From Candidatus Woesearchaeota archaeon (GTDB taxonomy: Archaea > Nanobdellota > Nanobdellia > Woesearchaeales > GW2011-AR4), in NCBI GenBank assembly GCA_019323655.1, contig JAHWGX010000025.1, positions 1 through 21,083 on the forward strand: DNA of 21,083 bases. The letters run 5' to 3'. The position numbers and the translations under genes are program-made. Positions 13,510 through 19,054 of this stretch are shown here, piece after piece. Numbering within the stretch: position 1 is the stretch's first letter; every line of letters begins with the position of its first letter. The notes below the pieces were generated by a model, which ran no database searches, had not been told where the DNA came from, and worked only from the letters and a program-made list of their open reading frames with translations.

Positions 13510-14163
13510 CTATTGGACTTTAACTTGCTTATAAAGGTAGTATTTTTGCCTGCCTTTCTTTAGTGTGCCAACTTCTTCAAGAGCCTCCAACTCCTCAAGA
13601 AGCCTGTAGAAAGAGCTTTTTGAGCACAATCCCTGATCATAAACTATCATGTCTTTCAGCTGCAGGCTGCTTATCTGGCCGTATTTTCTTATATAAGCCA
13701 TGGTAAGGCTCTTAACGTATTCTTTTGAGTTTCTTGTGACTCTTTTAACAACTTTCTCCCTTATTGTAGCCTTTTTTTGCTCTTCCAGCTGCTTAAGCCT
13801 GTGCTCTATTTCGCCAATTTCAGGGTGCATAACAGGATGCGCCTGCGGCTGAAGCATCTCTTTTTTTGATGCTAAACTGTCAACCTTTTCATTAATCAGC
13901 TTTATCCGCTCCATTAGGCTGTCAAATGAGTAATAGCTGTCTACTATCTTCCTGATGTCTTCCGGATTTTTGGGTATGTAGGAAAGCTCCAGTTGCAGCT
14001 GCTTTATTTGGTTTTGCTGCTCCAAATTTTTTTGGTAGAGGTAATTAAGCCACTGGAAAAGATTTTGCGTGTCGCGCTTTACATGAGAAAAAGATTTTTC
14101 CAGGAGGGTGTGCATTTGCGAAATCTTGCTTTCTGTGCTTGACTGCCTTTTTAGCCAGAACAT
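13510..14163 (-). CDS. Coiled-coil winged-helix DNA-binding protein (2)
   Basis: The protein has 217 residues. Residues about 10-145 are a long coiled coil broken by a Pro-rich segment (LQPQAHPVMHPEIG). Residues about 145-215 form a winged helix (EYVKSLTMAYIRKYG, SSLQLKDMIVYDQGLCSKSSFYRLLEELE, wing KKGRQKYYLYK). ATG 14163 lies about 28 bp after its TATA box at 14186-14197, so the mRNA is leaderless. Immediately upstream of the TATA box begins an array of GGGANT repeats on an 11-bp register (14209-14384), the obvious candidate binding site for this protein. It resembles the upstream partner of the protein at 12874-13440 in layout but not clearly in sequence. Role inferred: autoregulator or array-binding structural/partition protein. 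Confidence 0.8.
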   Translation of the reverse strand: MFWLKRQSSTESKISQMHTLLEKSFSHVKRDTQNLFQWLNYLYQKNLEQQNQIKQLQLELSYIPKNPEDIRKIVDSYYSFDSLMERIKLINEKVDSLASKKEMLQPQAHPVMHPEIGEIEHRLKQLEEQKKATIREKVVKRVTRNSKEYVKSLTMAYIRKYGQISSLQLKDMIVYDQGLCSKSSFYRLLEELEALEEVGTLKKGRQKYYLYKQVKVQ

Positions 14164-14185
14164 AATCCTTTCAAAACAACTGATT

Positions 14186-14197
14186 TTATTTAAATAT
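14186..14197 (-). promoter_or_regulatory. Promoter of winged-helix gene 2
   Basis: ATTTAAAT (14188-14195) lies within a longer AT run. It predicts transcription from about 14166, right at ATG 14163. The GGGANT array starts 12 bp upstream of it. Confidence 0.65.
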
Positions 14198-14208
14198 TTC
14201 GCTTTTTG

Positions 14209-14384
14209 GGGATTATATTGGGAATATTATGGGACTAATTTGGGAATGACTATAGACAAAAATTTTGAATATTGGGGAATGAATCGGGATTAAATTGGGA
14301 ATCTGGTGGGACTCAGATGGGAATGAAAGAAGAGATTTGCCGTCGGGGAATAGGTGGGAATGAACTGGGAATGAGACTGGGAAT
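14209..14384 (+). repeat. Helically phased GGGANT array (13 units)
   Basis: Units begin at 14209, 14220, 14231, 14242, then 14275, 14286, 14297, 14308, 14319, then 14346, 14356, 14367 and 14379. The first nine fit an exact 11-bp register starting at 14209, with two positions (14253 and 14264) degenerate. The last four are spaced 10, 11 and 12. Nine units read GGGAAT, two GGGATT and two GGGACT; the 5 bases between units vary. All point the same way. A G-rich run (14386-14396) follows. Since 11 is not a multiple of 3 and the spacers vary, this is not a coding repeat, and without conserved 20-40-bp repeats it is not CRISPR. It is a DNA-face-phased protein-binding array by appearance. Confidence 0.8.
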
Positions 14385-14396
14385 CGGGGGAAGGGG

Positions 14397-14666
14397 AACA
14401 AAATAAAAAAGGGATTACAATAAAAAGTTTTAATAAAAATAAAACAATAAAAACAAAAAAATTAAAATAAAAAATGAAAATAGAAATTAATTAAAATTAG
14501 AAAAATATCAAGTTTTTTAAAATAAAGGAGATTAGTATTTTTGAGGGGCTGAAAGTAATGAGTTTTAGCGCGGGTGTTTTAGTATGGATGTTTTGGTGGC
14601 AGCAGAAGGCTTAAGAGCAGCCTAAAGTGAGAGTGTTAAGGATCTTGGGGGCTATAACAGTAGAAA
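14397..14666. other. A-rich strand-asymmetric spacer upstream of methyltransferase
   Basis: From about 14397 to 14525 the plus strand is overwhelmingly A with very little C, forming an easily melted tract. After it the sequence becomes G/T-rich, including the first AAAGTGAG octamer (14624-14631). No gene is credible here: the longest ATG frame at 14557 has 18 codons. The promoter of the methyltransferase gene is not obvious; weak TATA-like matches lie near 14633-14640. Confidence 0.5.
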
Positions 14667-15165
14667 ATGGCAAAAAGTGAGAGTTCAAACAGGGCAAAAA
14701 TAGGCTCAAAAGGGGCACTGGCAGTGGTTTTATCTAAGCTGGAGGGCTTTGGAGAGCCAAAAGTGAGTGTTGAGCAGTATGCTACAGATGCAGAAATAGC
14801 TGCTGAAGTGCTATGGCAGGCTTTTATGAAGGGTGATATAGGAAAAGTGAGTGTTGACCTAGGCTGCGGAACCGGTATACTGGGCATAGGTATGTTGCTT
14901 TTGGGTGCTGAGAAGGTATTTTTTGTTGATTCTGACAAGAAAGTGCTGGGGATTGCGGAAAAGAACATTGAAAAAGTGAAAAGTGAGGGTTACAAGCTAG
15001 GGGAGGCTGTTTTTATATGCAAGGATGTTGAAGAGTTTAATGAAAAAGCTGATTTAGTGGTGCAAAACCCGCCTTTCGGGGTTAAAGTGAGGCATATGGA
15101 CAAGGTGTTTTTAAATAAAGCTTTTGAGATCAGCAGCTTGGTGTATAGCTTTCATAAAAGTGAGA
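14624..15165 (+). repeat. Dispersed AAAGTGAG octamers (7 copies)
   Basis: AAAGTGAG begins at 14624, 14674, 14760, 14844, 14980, 15084 and 15158, all on the plus strand. The first is outside the gene; inside it the octamer is read in different frames (Lys-Ser-Glu and Lys-Val-Ser/Arg), so it is not a protein repeat. Elsewhere in the window I found it only at 9649-9656 and 9795-9802, on the other strand. Confidence 0.55.
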
Positions 15166-15323
15166 GCAAGAGGTTTGTGGAGGCAATTTCAAAAGATAAT
15201 GGCTTTAAAGTTACAGATGTCTGGGATTTTGAGTTTCCGTTAAAGGCTACGCTAAGCTATCATACCCGTCGGATAAAAAGAATAGGGGTAAGCTGTTTTA
15301 GGATTGAGAAAGCGTACAGATAG
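14667..15323 (+). CDS. METTL5-like RNA N6-adenine methyltransferase
   Basis: The protein has 218 residues, close to the length of eukaryotic METTL5. The N-terminal LSKLEGFGEPKVSVEQYAT corresponds to the family's substrate-side start (LxGFxxPKxxLEQYxT). Motif I is DLGCGTG (64-70) followed by ILGIGMLLLGA. Motif IV is NPPF (134-137), the signature of N6-adenine methylation. VYSFHKSESKRF near residue 159 and the basic C-terminal TRRIKR also match the family. METTL5 methylates an adenine in small-subunit rRNA (m6A1832 of human 18S) with TRMT112 as partner; an archaeal Trm112 partner is expected but not encoded here. The next gene is rpoL. The gene is laced with AAAGTGAG octamers. Confidence 0.9.
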   Translation: MAKSESSNRAKIGSKGALAVVLSKLEGFGEPKVSVEQYATDAEIAAEVLWQAFMKGDIGKVSVDLGCGTGILGIGMLLLGAEKVFFVDSDKKVLGIAEKNIEKVKSEGYKLGEAVFICKDVEEFNEKADLVVQNPPFGVKVRHMDKVFLNKAFEISSLVYSFHKSESKRFVEAISKDNGFKVTDVWDFEFPLKATLSYHTRRIKRIGVSCFRIEKAYR

Positions 15324-15349
15324 GTTTTCCCGACTAGAAAAAATGTCAG

Positions 15350-15456
15350 TGGGCTGCACCAGAGCGGAACTAAAGGCAAAATTCCCTATCGGGCAGTTTT
15401 GGTTGATGTCATTGGGTTATTCTGCCCACCCGCCTCCCCTAAATTGGTGCAGCCCA
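15350..15456. other. Stem-closed structured element, 107 nt
   Basis: A perfect 12-bp inverted repeat (TGGGCTGCACCA 15350-15361 with TGGTGCAGCCCA 15445-15456) encloses a hairpin GGGCAG/CTGCCC (15391-15396, 15422-15427) and a weaker GGAA/TTCC arm (15366-15385). GGG at 15391 could instead pair with CCC at 15384, so alternatives exist. It lies between the METTL5-like gene and the rpoL promoter. An ACA follows the closing stem at once, as in H/ACA guide RNAs, but the rest of the fold does not fit that class well. It may be a small RNA, a 3' end structure of the methyltransferase mRNA, or a mobile remnant. Confidence 0.5.
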
Positions 15457-15469
15457 ACAAAATCAAAAG

Positions 15470-15483
15470 TTTTTTAAATAAAA
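15470..15483 (+). promoter_or_regulatory. rpoL promoter
   Basis: TTTTTTAAATAAA with core TTTAAATA at 15473-15480 lies 25 bp before ATG 15501. This supports a leaderless mRNA and excludes any upstream start. Confidence 0.7.
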
Positions 15484-15500
15484 TACTGTTGCTTGCTTTT

Positions 15501-15776
15501 ATGGAGATTAATGTTCTCGAGGAGAAAAAAAACAGGCTTGTTTTTGAAAGCGAAGGGATAGGGCATACTTTTCTTAATATCCTAAAAACAGAGCTGTGGA
15601 ATGACAGCCATGTTAAGATAGCTACATACAGCATAAAGCATCCGCAGGTAAGCAAGCCTAAATTTATACTGGAAACAGATGGGAATGAAAGCCCTAAGGC
15701 TGCTTTGACAAGTGCTGTGGGAAGGCTAGGGAAATTAAGCGACAAGTTCAAGAAAGAGATGTCAGCCATAAGGTAA
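15501..15776 (+). CDS. rpoL: DNA-directed RNA polymerase subunit L (Rpb11 homologue)
   Basis: The protein has 91 residues. The HTFLNILKTELW segment and the YSIKHPQVSKPKFILET strand are hallmarks of archaeal Rpo11/eukaryotic Rpb11, followed by the C-terminal helix ALTSAVGRLGKLSDKFKKEM. It pairs with subunit D (Rpb3) to form the platform on which the polymerase assembles. The length equals that of archaeal Rpo11. Starting at ATG 15501, just after a strong promoter, gives a family-typical N-terminus (MEINVLEEKKNRLVFE); the in-frame codons upstream run through the structured element and are not coding. A T-rich run after the stop (15779-15788) is a plausible terminator. Confidence 0.93.
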   Translation: MEINVLEEKKNRLVFESEGIGHTFLNILKTELWNDSHVKIATYSIKHPQVSKPKFILETDGNESPKAALTSAVGRLGKLSDKFKKEMSAIR

Positions 15777-15852
15777 CGCTTTTTCTTTGTGTTGGATTGT
15801 GGGGGCTGAAAGGCTAAAATTTTGGGGTTTCAAAGGCTCTCTAAAACAAAAA
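15777..15852. terminator. rpoL 3' region with T-run and imperfect palindrome
   Basis: A T-rich run follows the stop codon. Further on, TGAAA-GGCT-AAAATTTT-GGGG-TTTCA (15807-15832) is an imperfect palindrome whose right 17 bases (15816-15832) are the inverted copy of 9559-9575, which also lies shortly after a stop codon. Confidence 0.35.
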
Positions 15853-15863
15853 TATTATAAATA
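15853..15863 (+). promoter_or_regulatory. Promoter of transposase-domain-like gene
   Basis: ATTATAAATAT with core TTATAAAT (15855-15862) is centred 25 bp before ATG 15884. It shows that the earlier ATG at 15863 overlaps the TATA box and cannot be the start. Confidence 0.6.
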
Positions 15864-15883
15864 TGATAGTGCCTAAGCCATGT

Positions 15884-16372
15884 ATGAGCTTTATAAGGAT
15901 AAAAAAAATTAGCGGAAAGGAATATGCCTATCTTGTTGAGAATAGGTGGTATAAGAGGGGCTTTAAGGGCAAAGGCAAAGGCTCTAGGCAGAAGGTTTCA
16001 AGATATCTGGGCAGAGTTCATTCTTTTGTTAAAGTAGATAATACTGGTTTTTTTGAGTTTAAGGGTATAAAGGAACCGGAGCAGTACTTAAAGAGCAATA
16101 ATAAAGAAAAGGTATTCGGGGATTTGGTTGAGTGGGAGCTGTTCAGGCATTGTGTTGATAAAAAGGAGTTTATGATTAATTTAGATAAAACTGGTGTATC
16201 AAAAAATGGCAAAGAGGTTACATTGAAAATAAATGACGGCTTTCTTAACAGCTATACTCTAAACAGGCTGTTTAACCTTAAGTCTGGCGACAGCTACTAT
16301 CTGGCAAGATGCTTTGTTGATGCGGGTATTGATGTACCTAAGGAAGTTTTTGTAGGGGTGTTTGGGAAATAG
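15884..16372 (+). CDS. Solo N-terminal domain resembling IS4/IS1634-type transposase
   Basis: The protein has 162 residues from ATG 15884. Its beginning (FIRIKKISGKEYAYLVENRW, then GKGSRQKVSRYLGRV) matches the N-terminal start of IS1634/IS4-family transposases, which reads as a Lys-rich strand, YxYLVEN, and xRQKVxxYLG. In those transposases a DDE catalytic domain of several hundred residues follows; here there is none. Instead the protein ends with a helical region (DSYYLARCFVDAGIDVPKEVFVG), a clean stop, and the gatB promoter 15 bp later. It has its own good promoter. This suggests a domesticated DNA-binding domain or a stable stand-alone homologue rather than a random fragment. The Lys/Gly/Arg-rich N-terminus favours nucleic-acid binding. 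DDE activity is not possible. Confidence 0.6.
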   Translation: MSFIRIKKISGKEYAYLVENRWYKRGFKGKGKGSRQKVSRYLGRVHSFVKVDNTGFFEFKGIKEPEQYLKSNNKEKVFGDLVEWELFRHCVDKKEFMINLDKTGVSKNGKEVTLKINDGFLNSYTLNRLFNLKSGDSYYLARCFVDAGIDVPKEVFVGVFGK

Positions 16373-16386
16373 CCTAACAAACAAAC

Positions 16387-16397
16387 ATTTAAATAAT
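16387..16397 (+). promoter_or_regulatory. gatB promoter
   Basis: CATTTAAATAA with core TTTAAATA at 16388-16395 predicts transcription from about 16417, leaving a leader of about 8 bases before ATG 16425. Confidence 0.65.
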
Positions 16398-16424
16398 AAT
16401 TTAAAAATAATTGAGTTGGGTCTT

Positions 16425-17831
16425 ATGAAAGGCGATGTTGTGGTGGGGCTTGAATGCCATGTGGAGCTGAAAACAGACACAAAGCTGTTTTGCGGCTGCG
16501 CAACTAAAGGGAGTGAGGAGCCGAATACAAGGACATGCGAAGTGTGCCTGGGAATGCCCGGCAGCAAACCTGTTTTAAACAAAAAGGCTTTGGAGTATGC
16601 ACTAAAATTATGCCTTGCCTTGAACTGCAAGGTCAGCAAGGAACTGATTTTTTCCAGGAAATCCTATTTTTATCCTGATATGGCAAAAAACTACCAGATA
16701 ACACAGTATGAAATTCCTCTTGGCAGCAAAGGAAAACTAAAGCTAAAGTCAGGAAAGGAAATTGGAATTACAAGGGTGCATATGGAAGAGGATCCTGCTG
16801 CTTTAATACACCCAAAAGGGATGCAGGAAAGCGCTTATGTTCTTGTTGATTACAACAGGAGCGGGAACCCATTGTTAGAGATTGTTACAGAGCCTGAGCT
16901 AAGCAGCGCAGAAGAAGCAAGGGATTTTATGAAGCAGCTAATCACGGTTCTAAGCTATCTTGACATTTTTGATGTTAATGATGGCATAATAAAAGCAGAT
17001 GCAAATGTATCCATAAAGGAAAGCGGTTTTGTCAAGCATGAGGTAAAGAACATAACAGGATTCAAGGAGATAGAAAGGGCATTGAAATATGAGGTTTTGA
17101 GGCAGAAAGCTGAGTTTAGCGCGGGAAAAAAGCTAAGCCAGGAAACAAGGGCATGGGATTCTGAGAAAGGCATTACGTTTTTATTGCGGAAAAAAGAGAC
17201 AGAAGAAGATTATGGGTATATTCTTGATTCTGATTTGGTCAAAATAGATATCAGCAAAGAAATGGTCGACAAGGTTAAGAAAGAGATGCCTGAGCTGGCT
17301 CAGGACAAGGTAAGCAAGTTTGTTTCAAAGCATAAGCTAAGGAAGGAAGATGCAGAGATAATTGCTGCTGAGAAAGAACTTGCTGAGATGTTTGAGAAGG
17401 TTGCTGCAGAGATTAATCCTGTTTTAGCAGGAAAATGGCTGAGAAGGGAGCTTGTGAGGGTGCTTAATTACAGCAAAAAGCAGCTTCATGAGATAGAAAT
17501 GGATGAGAAGCACATGATACAATTATTAAAATTAGTGGAAAGCAAAAAAATAACAGAGACAGTTGCGCAAAAAATACTGGAAAAGCTGATTGAGAAGCCG
17601 TTTGATGTCAATGAGCATGTCAAGAAAGAAAAATTAGAAGCGGTTTCTGATTATGGTGAAATAGAGAAGCTCTGCAAAGAGGCGATTTCTGAGAATCCAA
17701 AAGCAGTTGAAGATTACAAGAAAGGGGAGGCAAAGGCATTTAATTTTTTTGTGGGGCAGGTAATGAAGAAAACAAAGGGAAAAGCGACTCCTAAGGAGGT
17801 TAATGAAATTTTGAAGAAAGCATTAAATTAA
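16425..17831 (+). CDS. gatB: Asp-tRNA(Asn)/Glu-tRNA(Gln) amidotransferase subunit B
   Basis: The protein has 468 residues, full length for GatB. The N-terminal VVVGLECHVELKTDTKLFCG and GSKPVLNKKALEYALKLCLAL are diagnostic. A zinc cluster is complete (C23, C25, C38, C41), and HMEEDPAALIHP and VDYNRSGNPLLEIVTEPE line the kinase site. The C-terminal 150 residues are the helical and YqeY-like tail that holds the tRNA elbow. GatB phosphorylates Glu or Asp carried by a misacylated tRNA, and the ammonia from GatA then makes Gln or Asn. GatA and GatC are not in the window. The start at ATG 16425 follows from the promoter; upstream in-frame codons overlap the preceding gene. The gene converges with mre11 (2 bp between stops). 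Confidence 0.96.
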   Translation: MKGDVVVGLECHVELKTDTKLFCGCATKGSEEPNTRTCEVCLGMPGSKPVLNKKALEYALKLCLALNCKVSKELIFSRKSYFYPDMAKNYQITQYEIPLGSKGKLKLKSGKEIGITRVHMEEDPAALIHPKGMQESAYVLVDYNRSGNPLLEIVTEPELSSAEEARDFMKQLITVLSYLDIFDVNDGIIKADANVSIKESGFVKHEVKNITGFKEIERALKYEVLRQKAEFSAGKKLSQETRAWDSEKGITFLLRKKETEEDYGYILDSDLVKIDISKEMVDKVKKEMPELAQDKVSKFVSKHKLRKEDAEIIAAEKELAEMFEKVAAEINPVLAGKWLRRELVRVLNYSKKQLHEIEMDEKHMIQLLKLVESKKITETVAQKILEKLIEKPFDVNEHVKKEKLEAVSDYGEIEKLCKEAISENPKAVEDYKKGEAKAFNFFVGQVMKKTKGKATPKEVNEILKKALN

Positions 17832-17833
17832 GA

Positions 17834-19054
17834 TTATACAACATCAATATCTAAAACTTTGCCCATCTCTTCCTTTATTCTTTTTTCAAAATCAGGGTTT
17901 GTTTCTCCTTCGTGCTTTTCTGCGGATAAGAGCCTCATCATTTCTTTGGTTAGGAATTCTTCTTTTTTTGTGCCCATGCCGCTTACTTTTATCTGGCCCA
18001 AGTGCTCTTTTATTAGGGCAGATTCTGTTTCCTCAACTGAATTTGTGTCTATTTTAATTTCCTCGAATTCCTCTGTTGTCAAAGCATTTGTGTTCTTCAT
18101 TACAAAATAAGCGGATTTGCCGTAAAGCATGGAAAATATTTCCTTAAAGCCTATGTCATGCGGCTTTCCTGAGCTTAAGGAGCCAAACAGCCTTATAAGA
18201 ACGATTGTGTTGTTGAATTCCTTGCCTTTTATTTCATTAATTATTTCATTGCAAACTTCTTCAGGCTTTTTTCCATTGCAGTCTTTTGTTATTTTGCATA
18301 TGTTGTAAACCTGAATTGGGTACCATTTCGGCTTGTTGTTCTCAACTATGTAAAAACCTCCAATTTCAAGCTTTTCAAGCTCTGAGAATGAGTTTGGGAA
18401 CAAAGGGCCTGGGTAAGCAATCAAGCCGTAGCCATCAATTTTTGCTTCTTTTACAGCATGAACATGGCCTCCAGCATAATAATCAAAGTTTTTTGGCAGC
18501 AAAGACAAAGGCTGGGAGAGCATGTGCTCTGTGTCTTCTGTTTTAAGCTCATCAATTCCGGAATGGAACATAAATATCTTGTAGCCTTCCTCTTTCTCCA
18601 GATTATCAAGAACAAGATTTTCATAATAGCCCTTTTCCAATGAGTAGCGCTTTCCAAGCATGCCTGTTATTTTTGCTCCTGTTTTTTTGTCTATTGTAAA
18701 GCTAAGCTTTAGTTTTCCATTTTCCTCTTCGCCTTTTGTAACATTAGTGAAAAGCCCTGCTGCCTCCAGGACATCAAGCATTGTTTTTCCAGAAGGGCTG
18801 TAGTCATGGCTTCCTGCTATTAAATAAACAGGAATTCCCAATTTTTTTAGGCTGTTGAATGTTGATACAACTGCTTTCAGGTTTTCTATTCTTGGCAATG
18901 ATGTGTTAAACAAGTCCCCGGAGATAAGGATAAAATCCACATTTTCATCAATGCATTTTTCTATTGCCTTGCTGAAAGCTATTGTGCTTACATCCTTTAG
19001 TTTTGGATCTCTCCAGCTTCCAATGTGGCAATCTGCTATATGAGCAAATTTCAT
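17834..19054 (-). CDS. mre11: Mre11/SbcD-type DNA repair nuclease
   Basis: The protein has 406 residues. All phosphoesterase blocks are present: ADCHIG (D8, H10), ISGDLF (D47), AGSHDYS (H83, D84), a His in MFHSGID, and GGHVH. These bind the two metal ions that cut DNA ends during double-strand break repair together with Rad50. One oddity is Ser at position 82 where most Mre11 proteins have the metal-binding Asn of GNHD. The C-terminal 100 residues, with the capping and Rad50-binding parts, are charged and helical (EEFEEIKIDTNSVEETESALI). No rad50 gene is adjacent. ATG 19054 overlaps the stop of the upstream reductase gene by one base (TGATG), so an in-frame start at 19150 inside that gene is rejected. 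The two are an operon. Confidence 0.9.
   Translation of the reverse strand: MKFAHIADCHIGSWRDPKLKDVSTIAFSKAIEKCIDENVDFILISGDLFNTSLPRIENLKAVVSTFNSLKKLGIPVYLIAGSHDYSPSGKTMLDVLEAAGLFTNVTKGEEENGKLKLSFTIDKKTGAKITGMLGKRYSLEKGYYENLVLDNLEKEEGYKIFMFHSGIDELKTEDTEHMLSQPLSLLPKNFDYYAGGHVHAVKEAKIDGYGLIAYPGPLFPNSFSELEKLEIGGFYIVENNKPKWYPIQVYNICKITKDCNGKKPEEVCNEIINEIKGKEFNNTIVLIRLFGSLSSGKPHDIGFKEIFSMLYGKSAYFVMKNTNALTTEEFEEIKIDTNSVEETESALIKEHLGQIKVSGMGTKKEEFLTKEMMRLLSAEKHEGETNPDFEKRIKEEMGKVLDIDVV

Noticed and set aside
14209..14384. CRISPR array
   Set aside because: Units are hexamers 10-12 bp apart, with no repeats of 20-40 bp, no unique spacers of constant length and no cas gene in the window.
14213..14401. 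Minus-strand open frame of 62 codons across the GGGANT array (Pro/Ser/Phe-rich)
   Set aside because: It is the translation of the repeat array itself. The unit period of 11 bp is not a multiple of three, there is no ribosome binding site, and spacers vary.
15399..15500. N-terminal extension of the rpoL reading frame
   Set aside because: It passes through the structured element and the promoter. Rpo11 proteins begin where ATG 15501 starts, 25 bp after the TATA box.
9618..15876. Shared 11-mer ATAGTGCCTAA at 9618-9628 and 15866-15876
   Set aside because: Dozens of 11-mer pairs are expected by chance in 21 kb, so it carries no weight.
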